Shown here piece after piece: positions 36,401 to 45,494 of a stretch of DNA of 64,000 nucleotides (positions are counted from its first letter, which is position 1; every line of letters begins with the position of its first letter). The position numbers and the translations under genes are program-made. The DNA is taken from contig CM060203.1 in assembly GCA_030562195.1 (NCBI GenBank), positions 15,566,534-15,630,533 on the forward strand. Reading direction: 5' to 3'. Origin of the DNA: Nipponacmea schrenckii. Taxonomy: Eukaryota > Mollusca > Gastropoda > Lottiidae. A model generated the notes under the pieces. That model saw only the letters and a program-made list of their open reading frames with translations. It was not told the DNA's origin and made no database searches.

Positions 36401-38862
36401 CAATTCAGAACGTAATTGATTTTGTTGAGTTGTCTAGGTAAAATGAGTTTAAAAATGGAGGACATCGAAATTGGAACCTCCTCTGGTTTACTTGGCCAAT
36501 CCTCCATGTTGACTGTCAACGATCCAAGAGCATAGTGGGTTTTGGATTTTTTAACTTCCTAAAATAAATTATGGAGAAGAAAATTGTATTCAACCAAAAG
36601 ATTGGACATTTTTTCAAATTTTGCCAAGTTTTGCCAATGAGCTAAAAGTATTTTAAGCAGAAGTGAAGTTTTTTTTTTAACCCAAAGTCTAAAAACTTGA
36701 CATGGTTCAACCTCCTACAATTCCTTTACATGCTCAAATCATTTCTATTTTTAGAAAGAAAATTGTCTTTGACTTTGAGAAACAATATTTACAATTTTAC
36801 AATTTAAAGCCTCTTCTAAAAATTCTTTTAATGTAAGGCGTTTCTGGGGAACGGATTCATTTGTCTTTTCTTCTTCAACAGTTTGACGTCTGCTTTCCTT
36901 CACATCGAAAGCTTGATGTGGTTCCTTTGCTTCCTGCCCTTTGATATTTGACTTCTGCTCTTGATTAGTTTGTGGGCTTTTATTCAAGGATTCTTCGCTC
37001 TTTCCAGAATTTTCAATGGAAGTTGATTCACAAATTTCAACATTTTGATCTGAATTCTGATTTTGAGATTCTGCAGATCTTAATAAACTAGATTCCTCTT
37101 TTTGTTCAGTTTTATTTTCTTGATTCTGGGAGCTTCCTCCACCTTGCTCGACACTTTCTGAGATTTGACTAGTTTGTTCACTTTTTGCAGCTTGGTTGAG
37201 ATCCTTTGACCCTTGACCCTTATCATTTGACTTCTGCTCCTGATTTTTTTTAGAGATTCTGTTCAACCATTCTTCCCGTTTTGCAGAATTTGGTAATTTA
37301 TTGTCTAAATATTTATCTAAAAATGACACAAATCAAGAAATTAAATTATGTGTTTTGTCAAATAAGTTGTTATTGTTTTGCTCAAACTCCTTTTTGAACA
37401 CTGGTTGTAGCACAATCAATTAAAGACAGGAAGACAGTATCACTTGAACCTTATTTGTGAAGATGTTTGACCAAGGACCAGCTGGTAGACATGATCACTA
37501 GAAGCTAAGTTGTAAAGATGTTTGGCCAAGGACCAGCTGGTGACAGGATCACTTGAAGCTAAGTTGTCAGTTGTTGTAACACTTGAACATAGGTAGTAAG
37601 GATGTTTGGCCAAGGACCAGCTGGTAAAGATGTTTGGCCAAGGACCAGCTGGTAGAAAGGATAATCTGAACCTTAATTATAAAGATTTTTGACCAAAGAC
37701 CAGCTGGTAGACTTAATTGTTTTTCGTAATCTAGAGTCTTATCATACTTACCATTTTCTGTTTTTTTCGTTTTAAAATAGTTGTACTTGAAATAGAAAAT
37801 TAAAATAGCCCCTCCAAGCAGTATGGTTATCCAAACTAAGACTGGAGAAACAAAACTACTGTTGTCTGATACTTTACTTTCACTTTCTCGCTGATCTTCG
37901 TTTGAAGGAGTGCCCTCTTCGTTTTGATAATCTGCACCATTGCTCGTTATTTCCTTCTGAAATAATTTTCATTGGTAGTTAAACGACGATGCTAGGCCAA
38001 ATCAGCACAGAAGCATTGGCAGTGGCATGAGTATGTTTCTTATCCTTAGCACGATAAGAATTCAAATCCATGGCATCTATTGGCAAAATAACTAATACAC
38101 ACTTTGTGTGAGAAATACTACACTGATAACATCCATTTGCACCATTCCAATGTTCTTTTTGGTGTCAGTGGTTCCTACAATTCTGCCAAACAAAGTGTTT
38201 TTTTAAGGTAACTTATGCAAAAGAGAGTTCATTTGATTTAAAAAAGGCTAAATTTTTCTGGAAGTGCATGAACAACAAAAGTCAAACTGAAATGAATAGT
38301 GTAAAACAAGGCTATGAACCCCCCAAAGATAAAAAAAAAAATAATCATTTCAATTCCTTTAATTAATATACCTGCTCTTGAATGTGTTTTTGAAGATATT
38401 TATCAAATATTTGGCTGATTTCTCCATTATTGATTTCTGCTTCTTCTTCATCTAATAGACCATCATTATTTACATCATAATATGCCAATTCTTGACTTAA
38501 TTCCTAGAAATAAATCAATATTCATAAAAATGAAAAGAATGGATATTCAAGTCTTACTCTTCTGCACCTAATTGGAACTAAGTGTGAAAATTGTAAAATG
38601 ATCAGGCCCAATTTTCACCCTAATAAAGATTTTATTATTATTATTATTATTATTATAGAAATAAAGGAAGAGAGATGATGTAACAAATACTAGTGTATCT
38701 GAATTTTAAGTTTGCTCTTTAAGTCTCTCTAAAGATTAAATAGCTTGTAGGCTATAGATTACCTGGTTTTCTTTTGAAAGTTTCCGTAAATCTATATCTT
38801 GTTGTTGAGTTTCTTTATAATCAGCATTTGACAGATGAACTAACAAGTTGAGAGCTAAAATC
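20738..38862 (-). CDS. Membrane-anchored E4 (UFD2 core) - E2 (UBC) ubiquitin fusion enzyme, 5' end not found
   Basis: Predicted ubiquitin-chain-assembly enzyme of about 1,500 residues. I find 32 exons; all splice phases agree, so the model is internally strong: 38763-38862, 38372-38503, 37752-37956, 36793-37316, 36285-36558, 35764-35825, 35186-35358, 34557-34620, 34091-34156, 33460-33633, 32688-32874, 32237-32392, 31418-31562, 30508-30577, 30115-30222, 29399-29530, 28350-28477, 27632-27802, 26943-27033, 26381-26480, 25900-25994, 25658-25756, 25217-25284, 24788-24995, 24325-24486, 23871-23952, 23651-23730, 23093-23250, 22827-22938, 22292-22384, 21377-21461, 20738-20955. Order: hydrophobic N-terminus, EF-hand, transmembrane helix, polar linker, UFD2/UBE4 core, BIRC6-type UBC. 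No U-box is present. Least certain are the start exon, the donor of exon 4 (a stop follows at 36751 if unspliced, which would split the gene in two) and the 23871/23730 junction. Confidence 0.82.
21629..21705 (-). mobile_element. SINE tail fragment
   Basis: aatggagttttacgtcctac, ttctgcaccttatgggctaa: 3' part of the window's SINE family in reverse orientation, in the last intron of the E4-E2 gene. A weaker fragment (tttattgtcctatttca, acctacatcactgac) lies at about 21135-21185. Confidence 0.7.
24090..24119 (-). ncRNA. Hammerhead-ribozyme-like core (candidate)
   Basis: On the minus strand the sequence reads CUGAAGA, then GUAC-ACAUU-GUAC (a 4-bp stem II with a 5-nt loop), then GAAA, then CGCGUC. 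All invariant blocks of a hammerhead (CUGANGA, GAAA, cleavage triplet GUC) are present in the right order and spacing. Stem III would be only ACG/CGU with no loop, and stem I is not clear. Short stem III hammerheads are known from Penelope-like retroelements and retrozymes, where they act as dimers. It lies in the E4-E2 intron between exons 23871-23952 and 24325-24486. Activity is unproven. Confidence 0.5.
24618..24740 (-). mobile_element. SINE tail fragment
   Basis: aatgaaat..gagttttaaacct, tttttctgcatccaatgga, then atgcaatgagggaaatt..gacagg, matching the SINE 3' half in reverse. It occupies the intron between the last E4 exon and the E2 linker exon, i.e. where a U-box exon might have been expected. 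Confidence 0.6.
24788..36558 (-). CDS. UFD2/UBE4-type E4 core region of the E4-E2 gene
   Basis: Twenty exons encode about 855 residues whose order of motifs follows the Ufd2 core of UBE4A/UBE4B. These include [11 protein letters not shown] and [15 protein letters not shown] (E4 hallmark SDGFMLN), [48 protein letters not shown], and [16 protein letters not shown]. They continue with [33 protein letters not shown] and [20 protein letters not shown]. The last motif, [11 protein letters not shown], is the helix that in UBE4 proteins directly precedes the U-box. In the family this core is an elongated helical scaffold that binds Cdc48/p97 or its partners and extends ubiquitin chains. Divergence from UBE4A/B is high, so it is a separate lineage rather than either orthologue. 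Confidence 0.87.
28590..29335. repeat. About 23-bp AT-rich minisatellite (tattgatgataaatattgtga)
   Basis: About 30 degenerate units in the E4-E2 intron between exons 28350-28477 and 29399-29530. Reading frames of Ile/Tyr/His/Gln repeats in it are artefacts. Confidence 0.93.
29808..30099. mobile_element. TTAA MITE, copy 2 (left part eroded)
   Basis: The right half matches the family: gggattctgttactttatga, caccaggtaagttcactgat, then the end ..CAGTATCCC followed by TTAA at 30096-30099. It ends 15 bases from the E4-E2 exon at 30115. Confidence 0.65.
30655..31417. repeat. Minisatellite built from an exon-donor junction
   Basis: The units contain aacacttacctatacaaatg and attatagtgtatcaatga. This is nearly the junction at 31406-31447, where plus-strand acttac is the donor of exon 31418-31562 and ctatgcatatgattatagtg is that exon's 3' end. 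About ten donor-like copies occur, mixed with gataacagttactttgtatc spacers. Confidence 0.88.
31861..32207. mobile_element. TTAA MITE, copy 3
   Basis: TTAA at 31861-31864 and 32204-32207. Inverted ends AGGGATACTGCATCTTAGAA and ..CTTAGACGCAGCATCTCT. Internal palindrome gaaaaacgcttaataaattg..gcatttttc. It lies in the E4-E2 intron between exons 31418-31562 and 32237-32392. Confidence 0.8.
32518..32652. repeat. (AAATT)n changing to (AAATC)n microsatellite
   Basis: A pentanucleotide run of about 135 bases; the right half consists of perfect aaatc units. It ends 36 bases from the E4 exon starting at 32688. Confidence 0.97.
34637..35155. repeat. Tandem duplication, about 200-bp copies
   Basis: Copies at about 34637-34850 and 34950-35155 share caaaccaaccaatcaacac, gcatgtagccatttttatg, cacgctttcatgtttggt and gctatttggaacaaagtgag, with about 10-15% divergence. 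Intronic in the E4-E2 gene. Confidence 0.8.
35614..35739. mobile_element. Foldback hairpin element
   Basis: Arms GGAGTGG..ATGTCCCATGCCCAAAAA and TTTTTTGGGCATGGGATA..CCACTCC face each other across about 55 bases, so the RNA or single strand would form a long hairpin. It lies in the E4-E2 intron between exons 35186-35358 and 35764-35825. Confidence 0.65.
36793..38862 (-). CDS. N-terminal part of the E4-E2 gene: hydrophobic leader, EF-hand, TM helix, Q/E/S-rich linker
   Basis: The first visible exon encodes [22 protein letters not shown] residues, which would fit the end of a signal peptide; the ATG exon was not found. The next exon has one canonical EF-hand loop, [12 protein letters not shown] (ligands at 1,3,5,9,12). 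Exon 37752-37956 encodes a Ser/Asn-rich spacer, a TM helix ([20 protein letters not shown]) and a basic stop-transfer KYNYFKTKK, so by the positive-inside rule the EF-hand faces the lumen or outside. Exon 36793-37316 is a 175-residue low-complexity linker (NQEQKS, QNQ, EES repeats) ending in [16 protein letters not shown]. Its phase-0 donor joins the E4 exon in frame. The alternative is a separate small EF-hand membrane protein ending at the stop at 36751. Confidence 0.68.
37430..37725. repeat. Minisatellite of gatgtttggccaaggaccag ctggta units
   Basis: About five units containing tttggccaaggaccagctgg in the E4-E2 intron before the linker exon. Single dispersed copies of the same motif occur near 5055, 7665 and 39718. 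Confidence 0.8.
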
Positions 38863-38999
38863 CTGGAAAAGTTCAAGTTCAAATTTGTGGCATTTTATTT
38901 ACACACAGGAAAAACCTGCAAAAATTTCTACCTTGTCTAAAACCAATAAAATTTTATTTGGTATGAATCCAAATTTCATTAATTTAACTGCAAAGTGAG

Positions 39000-39530
39000 A
39001 CCTACATCTTCACAATGACGAGCTATTACACACTTTGCTCTTATACCTTATTTGCAAACGGTCATTTTGGCATGACTTTCGGTCATGACCGGGCTATATG
39101 GCCAATCAACAGCCCTGCTTCACAATGTCAAACTTTGCTCTTTTACCTTGACTGTAATAGCTACTATTCTTGTATCTTCACAATGTCAAAATATTACAAA
39201 CTTTGCTCTTATACCTTGACAGTAATAGCTACTATTCTTGAATCTTCACAATGTCAAGCTATTACAAACTTTGCTCTTATACCTTGACTGTAATAGCTAC
39301 TATTCTTGTATCTTCACAATGTCAAGCAATTACAAACTTTGCTCTAATACCTTGACTAGAAAAGTCAATATTCTTGTATCTCCACAATGTCAAAATAATA
39401 CAAACTTCGTTCTTATACCTTAACTGCAATAGCCAGTATTCTTGTATCTTCACAATGTCAAGCTATTACAAACTTCGCTCTTATACATTGACTTTTGATA
39501 GCTACTAGGCCTATTCTTGTATCACAGATG
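39000..39530. repeat. About 68-bp tandem repeat related to the foldback family
   Basis: Seven or so units of cttcacaatgtcaagctatt, acaaactttgctcttatacc, ttgactgtaatagctactat. The sequence matches the left flank of the foldback elements at 6022 and about 31720, so an element arm was amplified. It is upstream of the first identified E4-E2 exon; the missing start exon should lie at or beyond here. Confidence 0.85.
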
Positions 39531-41455
39531 CAGTGATTTGATTGGATCTCGACAGAGGCTTTTTGTACACTGTTGAATTTTTTCTATGCAGATCTCTGAT
39601 TGGGTGTATTTGCTAGCATACAATCCAATTAGATTGCGTTACCGGTATGTTAATCCTATTTGTTAAGCTTATTATCTTGTGTGGAAGCAATAGGTAGCCC
39701 TACAGATAATGCTGTAAGGTTTGGCAAAGGACCACCTGGTAGAAAGATTCTTTACCATCTTAACCCAAACTTATCCTTTTGCCAGGACCATTGGTATGGC
39801 CTACCCTTTCAATTTCGAACTGTTTAGGGGATATTTCAGGTGAACATTATTTACTGTCTGTAAACCTACTGAATGGGCATTTTTGCAGAAAGACTCTTTT
39901 ATTGAGAGACAGCACAGCACATTGACCTTCATTGGCATGCAAATATAAGGAACAGATCTAAGCTTTTTAATTACTCTTAGTGCCATTAGTGTCTTGTAAG
40001 TAGGCTATGACATATAGTCCTAACATATCGTACTGACATTGTCAAACATGACTAGAATTTAATAATGGATGACAATCTCCAATGAAATTTTCATTATCAT
40101 CTTTTATGAACACAACCAAATACAAACCTGGTAATCGTCCGGCTCCACATTCTAATCAGACATCATTCTTCCTACTTGTCATCAGTAAATTTGACAAAAA
40201 TCTGTCTTTTCAAAAACAGGTAGTTAAAGGTAAACTATCCTCTATCACCCAGTCCCTTTTTGTCAGAAGTCGAAAACATAGCACGTCTGGATGTCAAGGA
40301 CTAAAGTAGACAGGAAGTAAACGTGGCTACTTTCAATTCTTTTCTTCCATTTTTGCTTTTCACAACCGAATAAAATTGCAATCGACTCACTTGCAGTAAT
40401 AATACGATTTGTTTTGTAAATATAAATACAAAACTGAAATTCGTGAATATTATTTGAGAACGATTTAAATTTCACGTTAAAACGACTGAGTGTCAAATCG
40501 GATATAAAAAGAAGAAGAAATACAGAAGTAGGCTATTACAAAAGTAGAAATACCGAAGTATTACCGTACAGAAGAAGTAGACCTTCCACTGGAAAAGAAC
40601 TACAGCGGTGTTACAGAAGAAGAACTACACAAGAAGTATTACAGAAGAAGTATTACAAAAGAAGAACTCCAAAGGAGAACTAGAAGAAGTAGACCTATTA
40701 CTGGAAAAGAACTACAGTAGTGTTACAGAAGAAGAACTACAGAAGAAGTATTACAGAAGAAGAACTACAGAAGAAGAACTACAGAAAACGTTTTACAGAA
40801 GAACAATAATACATCAAGACAGAAGAAATCATTGACAAGGCTCTCTATACTCAACGACCGCGATATGGATTTTTTCCTTTTCCTTTTTGTACCCGAAGCG
40901 GACAACATCCATACCTAGTGTAGAAGTAGAATCTAATAATTAATATGGAGTATGGAGGCGTGGTTTAAACGATATTGCATTGAATAATACAGAGCCATTG
41001 ACTTGATCCCAACCTGTCAATTGTTTCCTATTGATGTCAATAACGATGTTTACATTGTCAACAAAAACAACAGAAAGAACCCGTCGTTCCTTCGTTGGCA
41101 TTAATTCAAAGACAAAAATATCGGAACTAAACGGTTCCAATTAGAATATGGATTCAGGCTGTTTGCTCAGACCAAGTATATTTCATAAAGAGATCTATAC
41201 AGAGGTAAATGCTGGATAAATAGAATAATAGACTTTTCGATTTTTTGTAATACCTTTTATAACGTTGACATTAATACAATAGTCAATTTTCTTTTAAGGC
41301 TCGAGGATAACGAACTGGTATTAAAATATATGCCTTAGGTAAAAACCTATAATAGCAACATGTATTATAAAAACTATATTTTTCTGTGAATAGCCCGACA
41401 AGTTTTGCTCTATTGCCCAGTACCACAATTGCATATAACATATTGTATGGAATCA
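39530..41455. other. Region expected to hold the 5' end of the E4-E2 gene
   Basis: No start exon could be established. At 40510-40830 is a purine-rich tract of acagaagaagtattacagaa units. A donor-like site (CTGCAA then gtgagt, minus strand, about 40393) would join the first exon in frame, but a stop precedes it with no ATG, so it could only be non-coding. The short minus-strand frame at 40940-41140 has no family support. Confidence 0.35.
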
Positions 41456-41530
41456 AAATTAAATGAATGGAGTTTTACGTCTTTTACTTTTCTGCACCTA
41501 ATGAAGACAGTACACAACTTGCACATGGAT
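41456..41530 (-). mobile_element. SINE tail fragment
   Basis: aatgaatggagttttacgtc, tttctgcacctaatgaagac: the family's 3' end in reverse. Confidence 0.7.
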
Positions 41531-41895
41531 AAGCCTAACTAAAGAACTAATCGACTAATCAATGTCTTTCTGTAGACCACACTCGTCTCATGCTGCCGAT
41601 ATATGTTCCGGATAAGATCTCCATCAGGAAAGTTGGTTTAAAGGAACAGTACAGTATTTCGGTCAGCGGGTGAAAGTTTGATGACCTTGCTGTTAATGGG
41701 TTCTGATAATCTACGAAGAATCAGCGGGTAGAAATATACATGTGAACATAAGTTGTTATCCTTGTATATATTTATTGTAGCTTACTCAACAAAACGACGT
41801 TGATATAAGCCTAGATCTAATTTTGTTTTAATTTGGGCGTAAACACCACTTATAGTTCCCAAAGGAATCTGTACAAATATCATCTGACCCTTTCA

Positions 41896-42237
41896 TTAAA
41901 GGATAATAGGTCTTAAAATAAACATAAAGTTTGAACATTTTAAACTTGGCAAATAAAAACATAATTATGTTCAGCAGTAATATACCTACTGCTATAATAT
42001 ATAACATTAAAAAAAAATATCCAAAAAACTTATTAATTAAACATAAAGATGCATTTGATTGTCGAAAAACGCTTCATTAATTGATTAAGCGTTTTTCAAA
42101 ACTGACTTTGTTTTGTAAGTTTTCCAGATTATACAGGGATTCTGTTACTTTGCACCAGGTTCACTGATGAATATATACTCATATTGACCATTCTTGAGAA
42201 CTAAAATTGTATGTTCTAAGACGCACTATCCCTTTAG
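41896..42237. mobile_element. TTAA MITE, copy 4
   Basis: Left TTAA 41896-41899; the right target has mutated to TTAG. Ends AGGATAATAGGTCTTA and ..CTAAGACGCACTATCCC. The internal palindrome gaaaaacgcttcattaattg/attaagcgtttttc is almost perfect. Confidence 0.8.
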
Positions 42238-42402
42238 GTAACCTACAAAATATTAAGCATTCCTAGAACATCTTTCTTTATACAAGTTTGACTCATCGTC
42301 TTCGGGCTTCGACGTGGTCTATTTACTCAAAGTAGCAAAGTACGACGACCTGGAGTGTAGTTGGGACACGATGACGTTTAACTGTATTATGATCACATTA
42401 TC

Positions 42403-44810
42403 TTACAAATATCTTACGAGACGAATTTCGATGTCCGTAATAATTTCCGATCCGAGGGTTGACCAGTGAGCATGTTTGGTATCGCTGGGAGTGGAGACTC
42501 CGTCTATAATTCCATTCGGATTGCAATTACCACAGTCGTTAAACCAAAACCCTGCTCCGAAACGTACTGCACAGTTAGATGCTGTACTTTTATCATTGTC
42601 CACGTCGTAGGTGGTAAACAGTTGTGTTCTGGATGGCAGCAGAGAATCGCCAAGATCATCGTATCCGTTTGCGGATGAGCTGAAGTCGTAATTCATTTTA
42701 AAGTCGGTATCAACAGTAAAACCAAGATACAGTCTTACAAAATAGTTTGGACTTGACAAAGTTTTTACGTAGAAGTACGCATTTTGTACACGACTAAACG
42801 TTATATTATACATTTTGTCTAAACCTAACCAGTGTGATCCACTGAGCATACCGAATCCTTCGACGTATTCTGGCCATGTTCTATTGAAGTTAATGATATC
42901 TTGGATGGTATTTGATTGTATCACCGTAAACCCACCCCTTTCCATGATACACCGGACTTGAAATGGTACAAAAGCTAATGTTGGTTTAATGACAAATACG
43001 CCATCAATCCCATCGTAAAATCCAGACTCGAATCCTTCTGAACAATCTGAAAATAAAAACAAACGACAGAACTTAAAAGTTCACCGGCAACAGTCTACTG
43101 TAACGCTCCACAAACGATCTACCGTGATAGTTCTATAATAGTGCTCTTCACACGCTCTACCATGAAAGTCATGCTAGCGCTCATAAAACGCTCCTATACC
43201 ATGAAAGTTCTGCTAGCGCTCTCCAAATGCTCTACTATGAAAGTTATAGGGCCCATCAAACTCTCCCGTAATAGTTCTAGCTCTCTTCAAACGCTGAACC
43301 GTGAAAGTTCTGCTAGCGTTATTTAAACGCTGAACCGTGGCGTTTTCAAAACGCTATACCATGAAAGCTCTCGGGCTGTTCAAACGCTCTATGGTGAAGC
43401 TTCTGCTAGCGCTCTTTAAACGCTCTATCCTGAAAGTTCCTCTGCCGCTCTGCATACCTTCTACGGTGAGATTTCTGCTGGCGCTAAAGAATGGTGGATA
43501 TGAAGTTAATATCAAATGATAAGAACGATGCTCACATACAATGATCTCAAAATAAACTATAGACTTTATTAATAGTGCCTACCTTGCATGAATTGATCAC
43601 AGAATTGTCCAACATATCCTCCAATACATTCACAATGCGTTTCATTATGTTTTATTGCGCCGTTACTACATTGACTGTCATCTGTCTCCACATTGCCAAC
43701 CTTAATATAAAATAACAGATCAAATCTTCTATCGAGGACACTGATAGCATCTTCTTGAACCATTCTTGTAAATATACTAAAATTATGCGTTTTCTGACGC
43801 AGCCTATTGTAAAGACTCTTGGATATTATTAGCAGCTGTTTGCAGCTAAATCGTCATAATAAATTGTATTATGTTATTTTAAAAAGGATATTACATGTAA
43901 ATAGGGTTGTTTTGGGTCTATGAATATAATGTAAATAGTTTCCAGAAGAACTAAAAATAACGAAAATCGCAGAGTCATCGTTTAAACATTCTAACACCAA
44001 TAAGTCTGGAGACACATTGATTTGTCGGTTAACATTTCGACGGTGGGTCGTTTAAGGTTAGCCACAAATCCCTGTTTCTGAGACCTAGGTGCGGTTAGTC
44101 AAACGGATGGCGCACTTGAAAGTTAATTTGATGTAGACATCTTATAAACCCATAACAGAAGTAAATGAAATGAATGGAGTTTTACGTCCTATTTTTCTGC
44201 ACCTTAAATTTTATCATTAGCCTATTCTTTTTGAGATTTCCAAATGTCGAGGGATCGTACACGTACATAGCCTGTAGCACACGGGGCCTCGGTTTATTAT
44301 CCCATCCAACAACTAGACGCTATTTCCCTGTCGTCCCTCCGACCTGCATCACTGACAATGGGGAAACCGGACTGAATAATCCGAAAATTTATCTCGACCT
44401 ATGCAGGATTGAACCCTGGACCCTAATGTTAGCGAGCAAGCGTCTCCCTCACTAAACCACCGTAGATCCCCAACAGAAGAAAATGCCAGAATCGTACTTA
44501 CCTTTTTAAAATGCAGTTTAGAGGGCATTAGTACACGCAGTGAGTTCACGTCATAATCGTTAGGTGATGTGTCGTACAGATAACAGGTCAGATCCATTTT
44601 AGAGAAGGCTGCTGTATGGCACTGTCCAACCTGATTACACATAACATAGCACGATAGCATACTTCTAGTTTCTCCTATCCAATATGCTTGAATAGCGTCT
44701 CCATAAATATTCTGTGTGTACAATGGCCATTGCACAAACTGTGTTGACAGCAAGGAACCGAAATGTGCTGCGACAATCAGGTACCAGAGCATATTTTTTC
44801 TTGGTTCCAT
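42403..44810 (-). CDS. Secreted PAN/EGF/fibrinogen-related protein (FREP-like)
   Basis: Probably an extracellular lectin-like or matrix protein. Exon 44502-44810 begins with ATG and a signal peptide (MLWYLIVAAHFGSLLS). It then has a PAN/apple-like Cys pattern (SCYVMCNQVGQCHTAAFSKM, LTCYLYD). An exon ending at 43582 (about 43583-43760) carries an EGF-like module (C..ETHCECIGGYVGQFCDQ). Exon 42403-43046 is a complete fibrinogen C-terminal domain of about 213 residues: GGFTVIQSN, EYVEGFGMLSGSHWLGLDKM, calcium-site DVDNDKSTASNCA, and FWFNDCGNCNPNG, ending EIRLVRYL-stop. The phase of the first to second junction is unresolved (another small exon or a shifted donor is possible). Mollusc FREPs usually carry Ig domains, which this gene lacks, so it is an FReD protein of another type; an immune role is inference. 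Confidence 0.85.
43095..43480. repeat. About 36-bp minisatellite (ctctaccatgaaagttctgc)
   Basis: About ten degenerate units with gctagcgctcttcaaacgct in the FReD gene intron between the EGF exon and the fibrinogen exon. Confidence 0.88.
44163..44475 (-). mobile_element. Near full-length tRNA-derived SINE
   Basis: Reverse orientation, in the FReD gene intron. The tail aatggagttttacgtcctat is at the left; the body follows (tttattatcccatccaac, acctgcatcactgacaa). The tRNA-like head with B box complement GGATTGAACCC at 44406-44416 and agcgagcaagcgtct is at the right, against exon 1. Confidence 0.85.
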
Positions 44811-44824
44811 GTTTCTGCATTAAC

Positions 44825-45090
44825 CCTTACTTAATAGTTCTTGATAGTTCAAGACTGTTCTTGAAAGCTCTTGATTGGTCTTGATAGTTCTTGATTGGTC
44901 TTGATAGTTCTTGATTGGTCTTGATAGCTCTTGATTGGACTAGGTCTTGATAGTTCTTGATAGGTCTTGATAGTTCTCGATAGGTCTCGATAGTTCTTGA
45001 TAGTTCAATTGAATCTTGATAAGTCTAGATAGGTCTCGAAATTTCTTGATAGGTCTTGATAGTCCCTGATAGGTTTTGATAGTTCGTATG
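44825..45090. repeat. Short minisatellite (ttgatagttcttgattggtc)
   Basis: About 13 degenerate 20-bp units directly upstream of the FReD gene start codon, in its presumed 5' UTR or promoter. Confidence 0.9.
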
Positions 45091-45494
45091 TTCTAACTGT
45101 TAGTCTACTAATTAGGCCTACTAACGGAAAGTACTTTTTCTTATATATTCGACATTGAATCTTAAACCAATCAATGAGTCCACCCTTTTGGTTTTTTTCG
45201 TGCAATAAAAATTAATCAAGATAATATTATAACAAATCTATATTCATATCAAAATATTTAATTAAAGACGCCTTAAGGTTTATGGTTTTTCTTAACACGC
45301 AATAAATTTTCTCAGAACAATGCATTAAGATAATCGAAATTCAGGAATCAATTTTTACCAAATATAGACGACTGTTATGTACTATAACCCTGCACGATTT
45401 CAGCAAATAGAAACAATAAATGAATTAATAATCTCTATGATCTTAAACTTGTAAGCTATCTTTAGCAACTATCTTTGGAGAGTACATCCAGTCT

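Noticed and set aside
40940..41140. 66-residue minus-strand frame as the E4-E2 start exon
   Set aside because: No donor giving the needed phase, no signal peptide and no family match.
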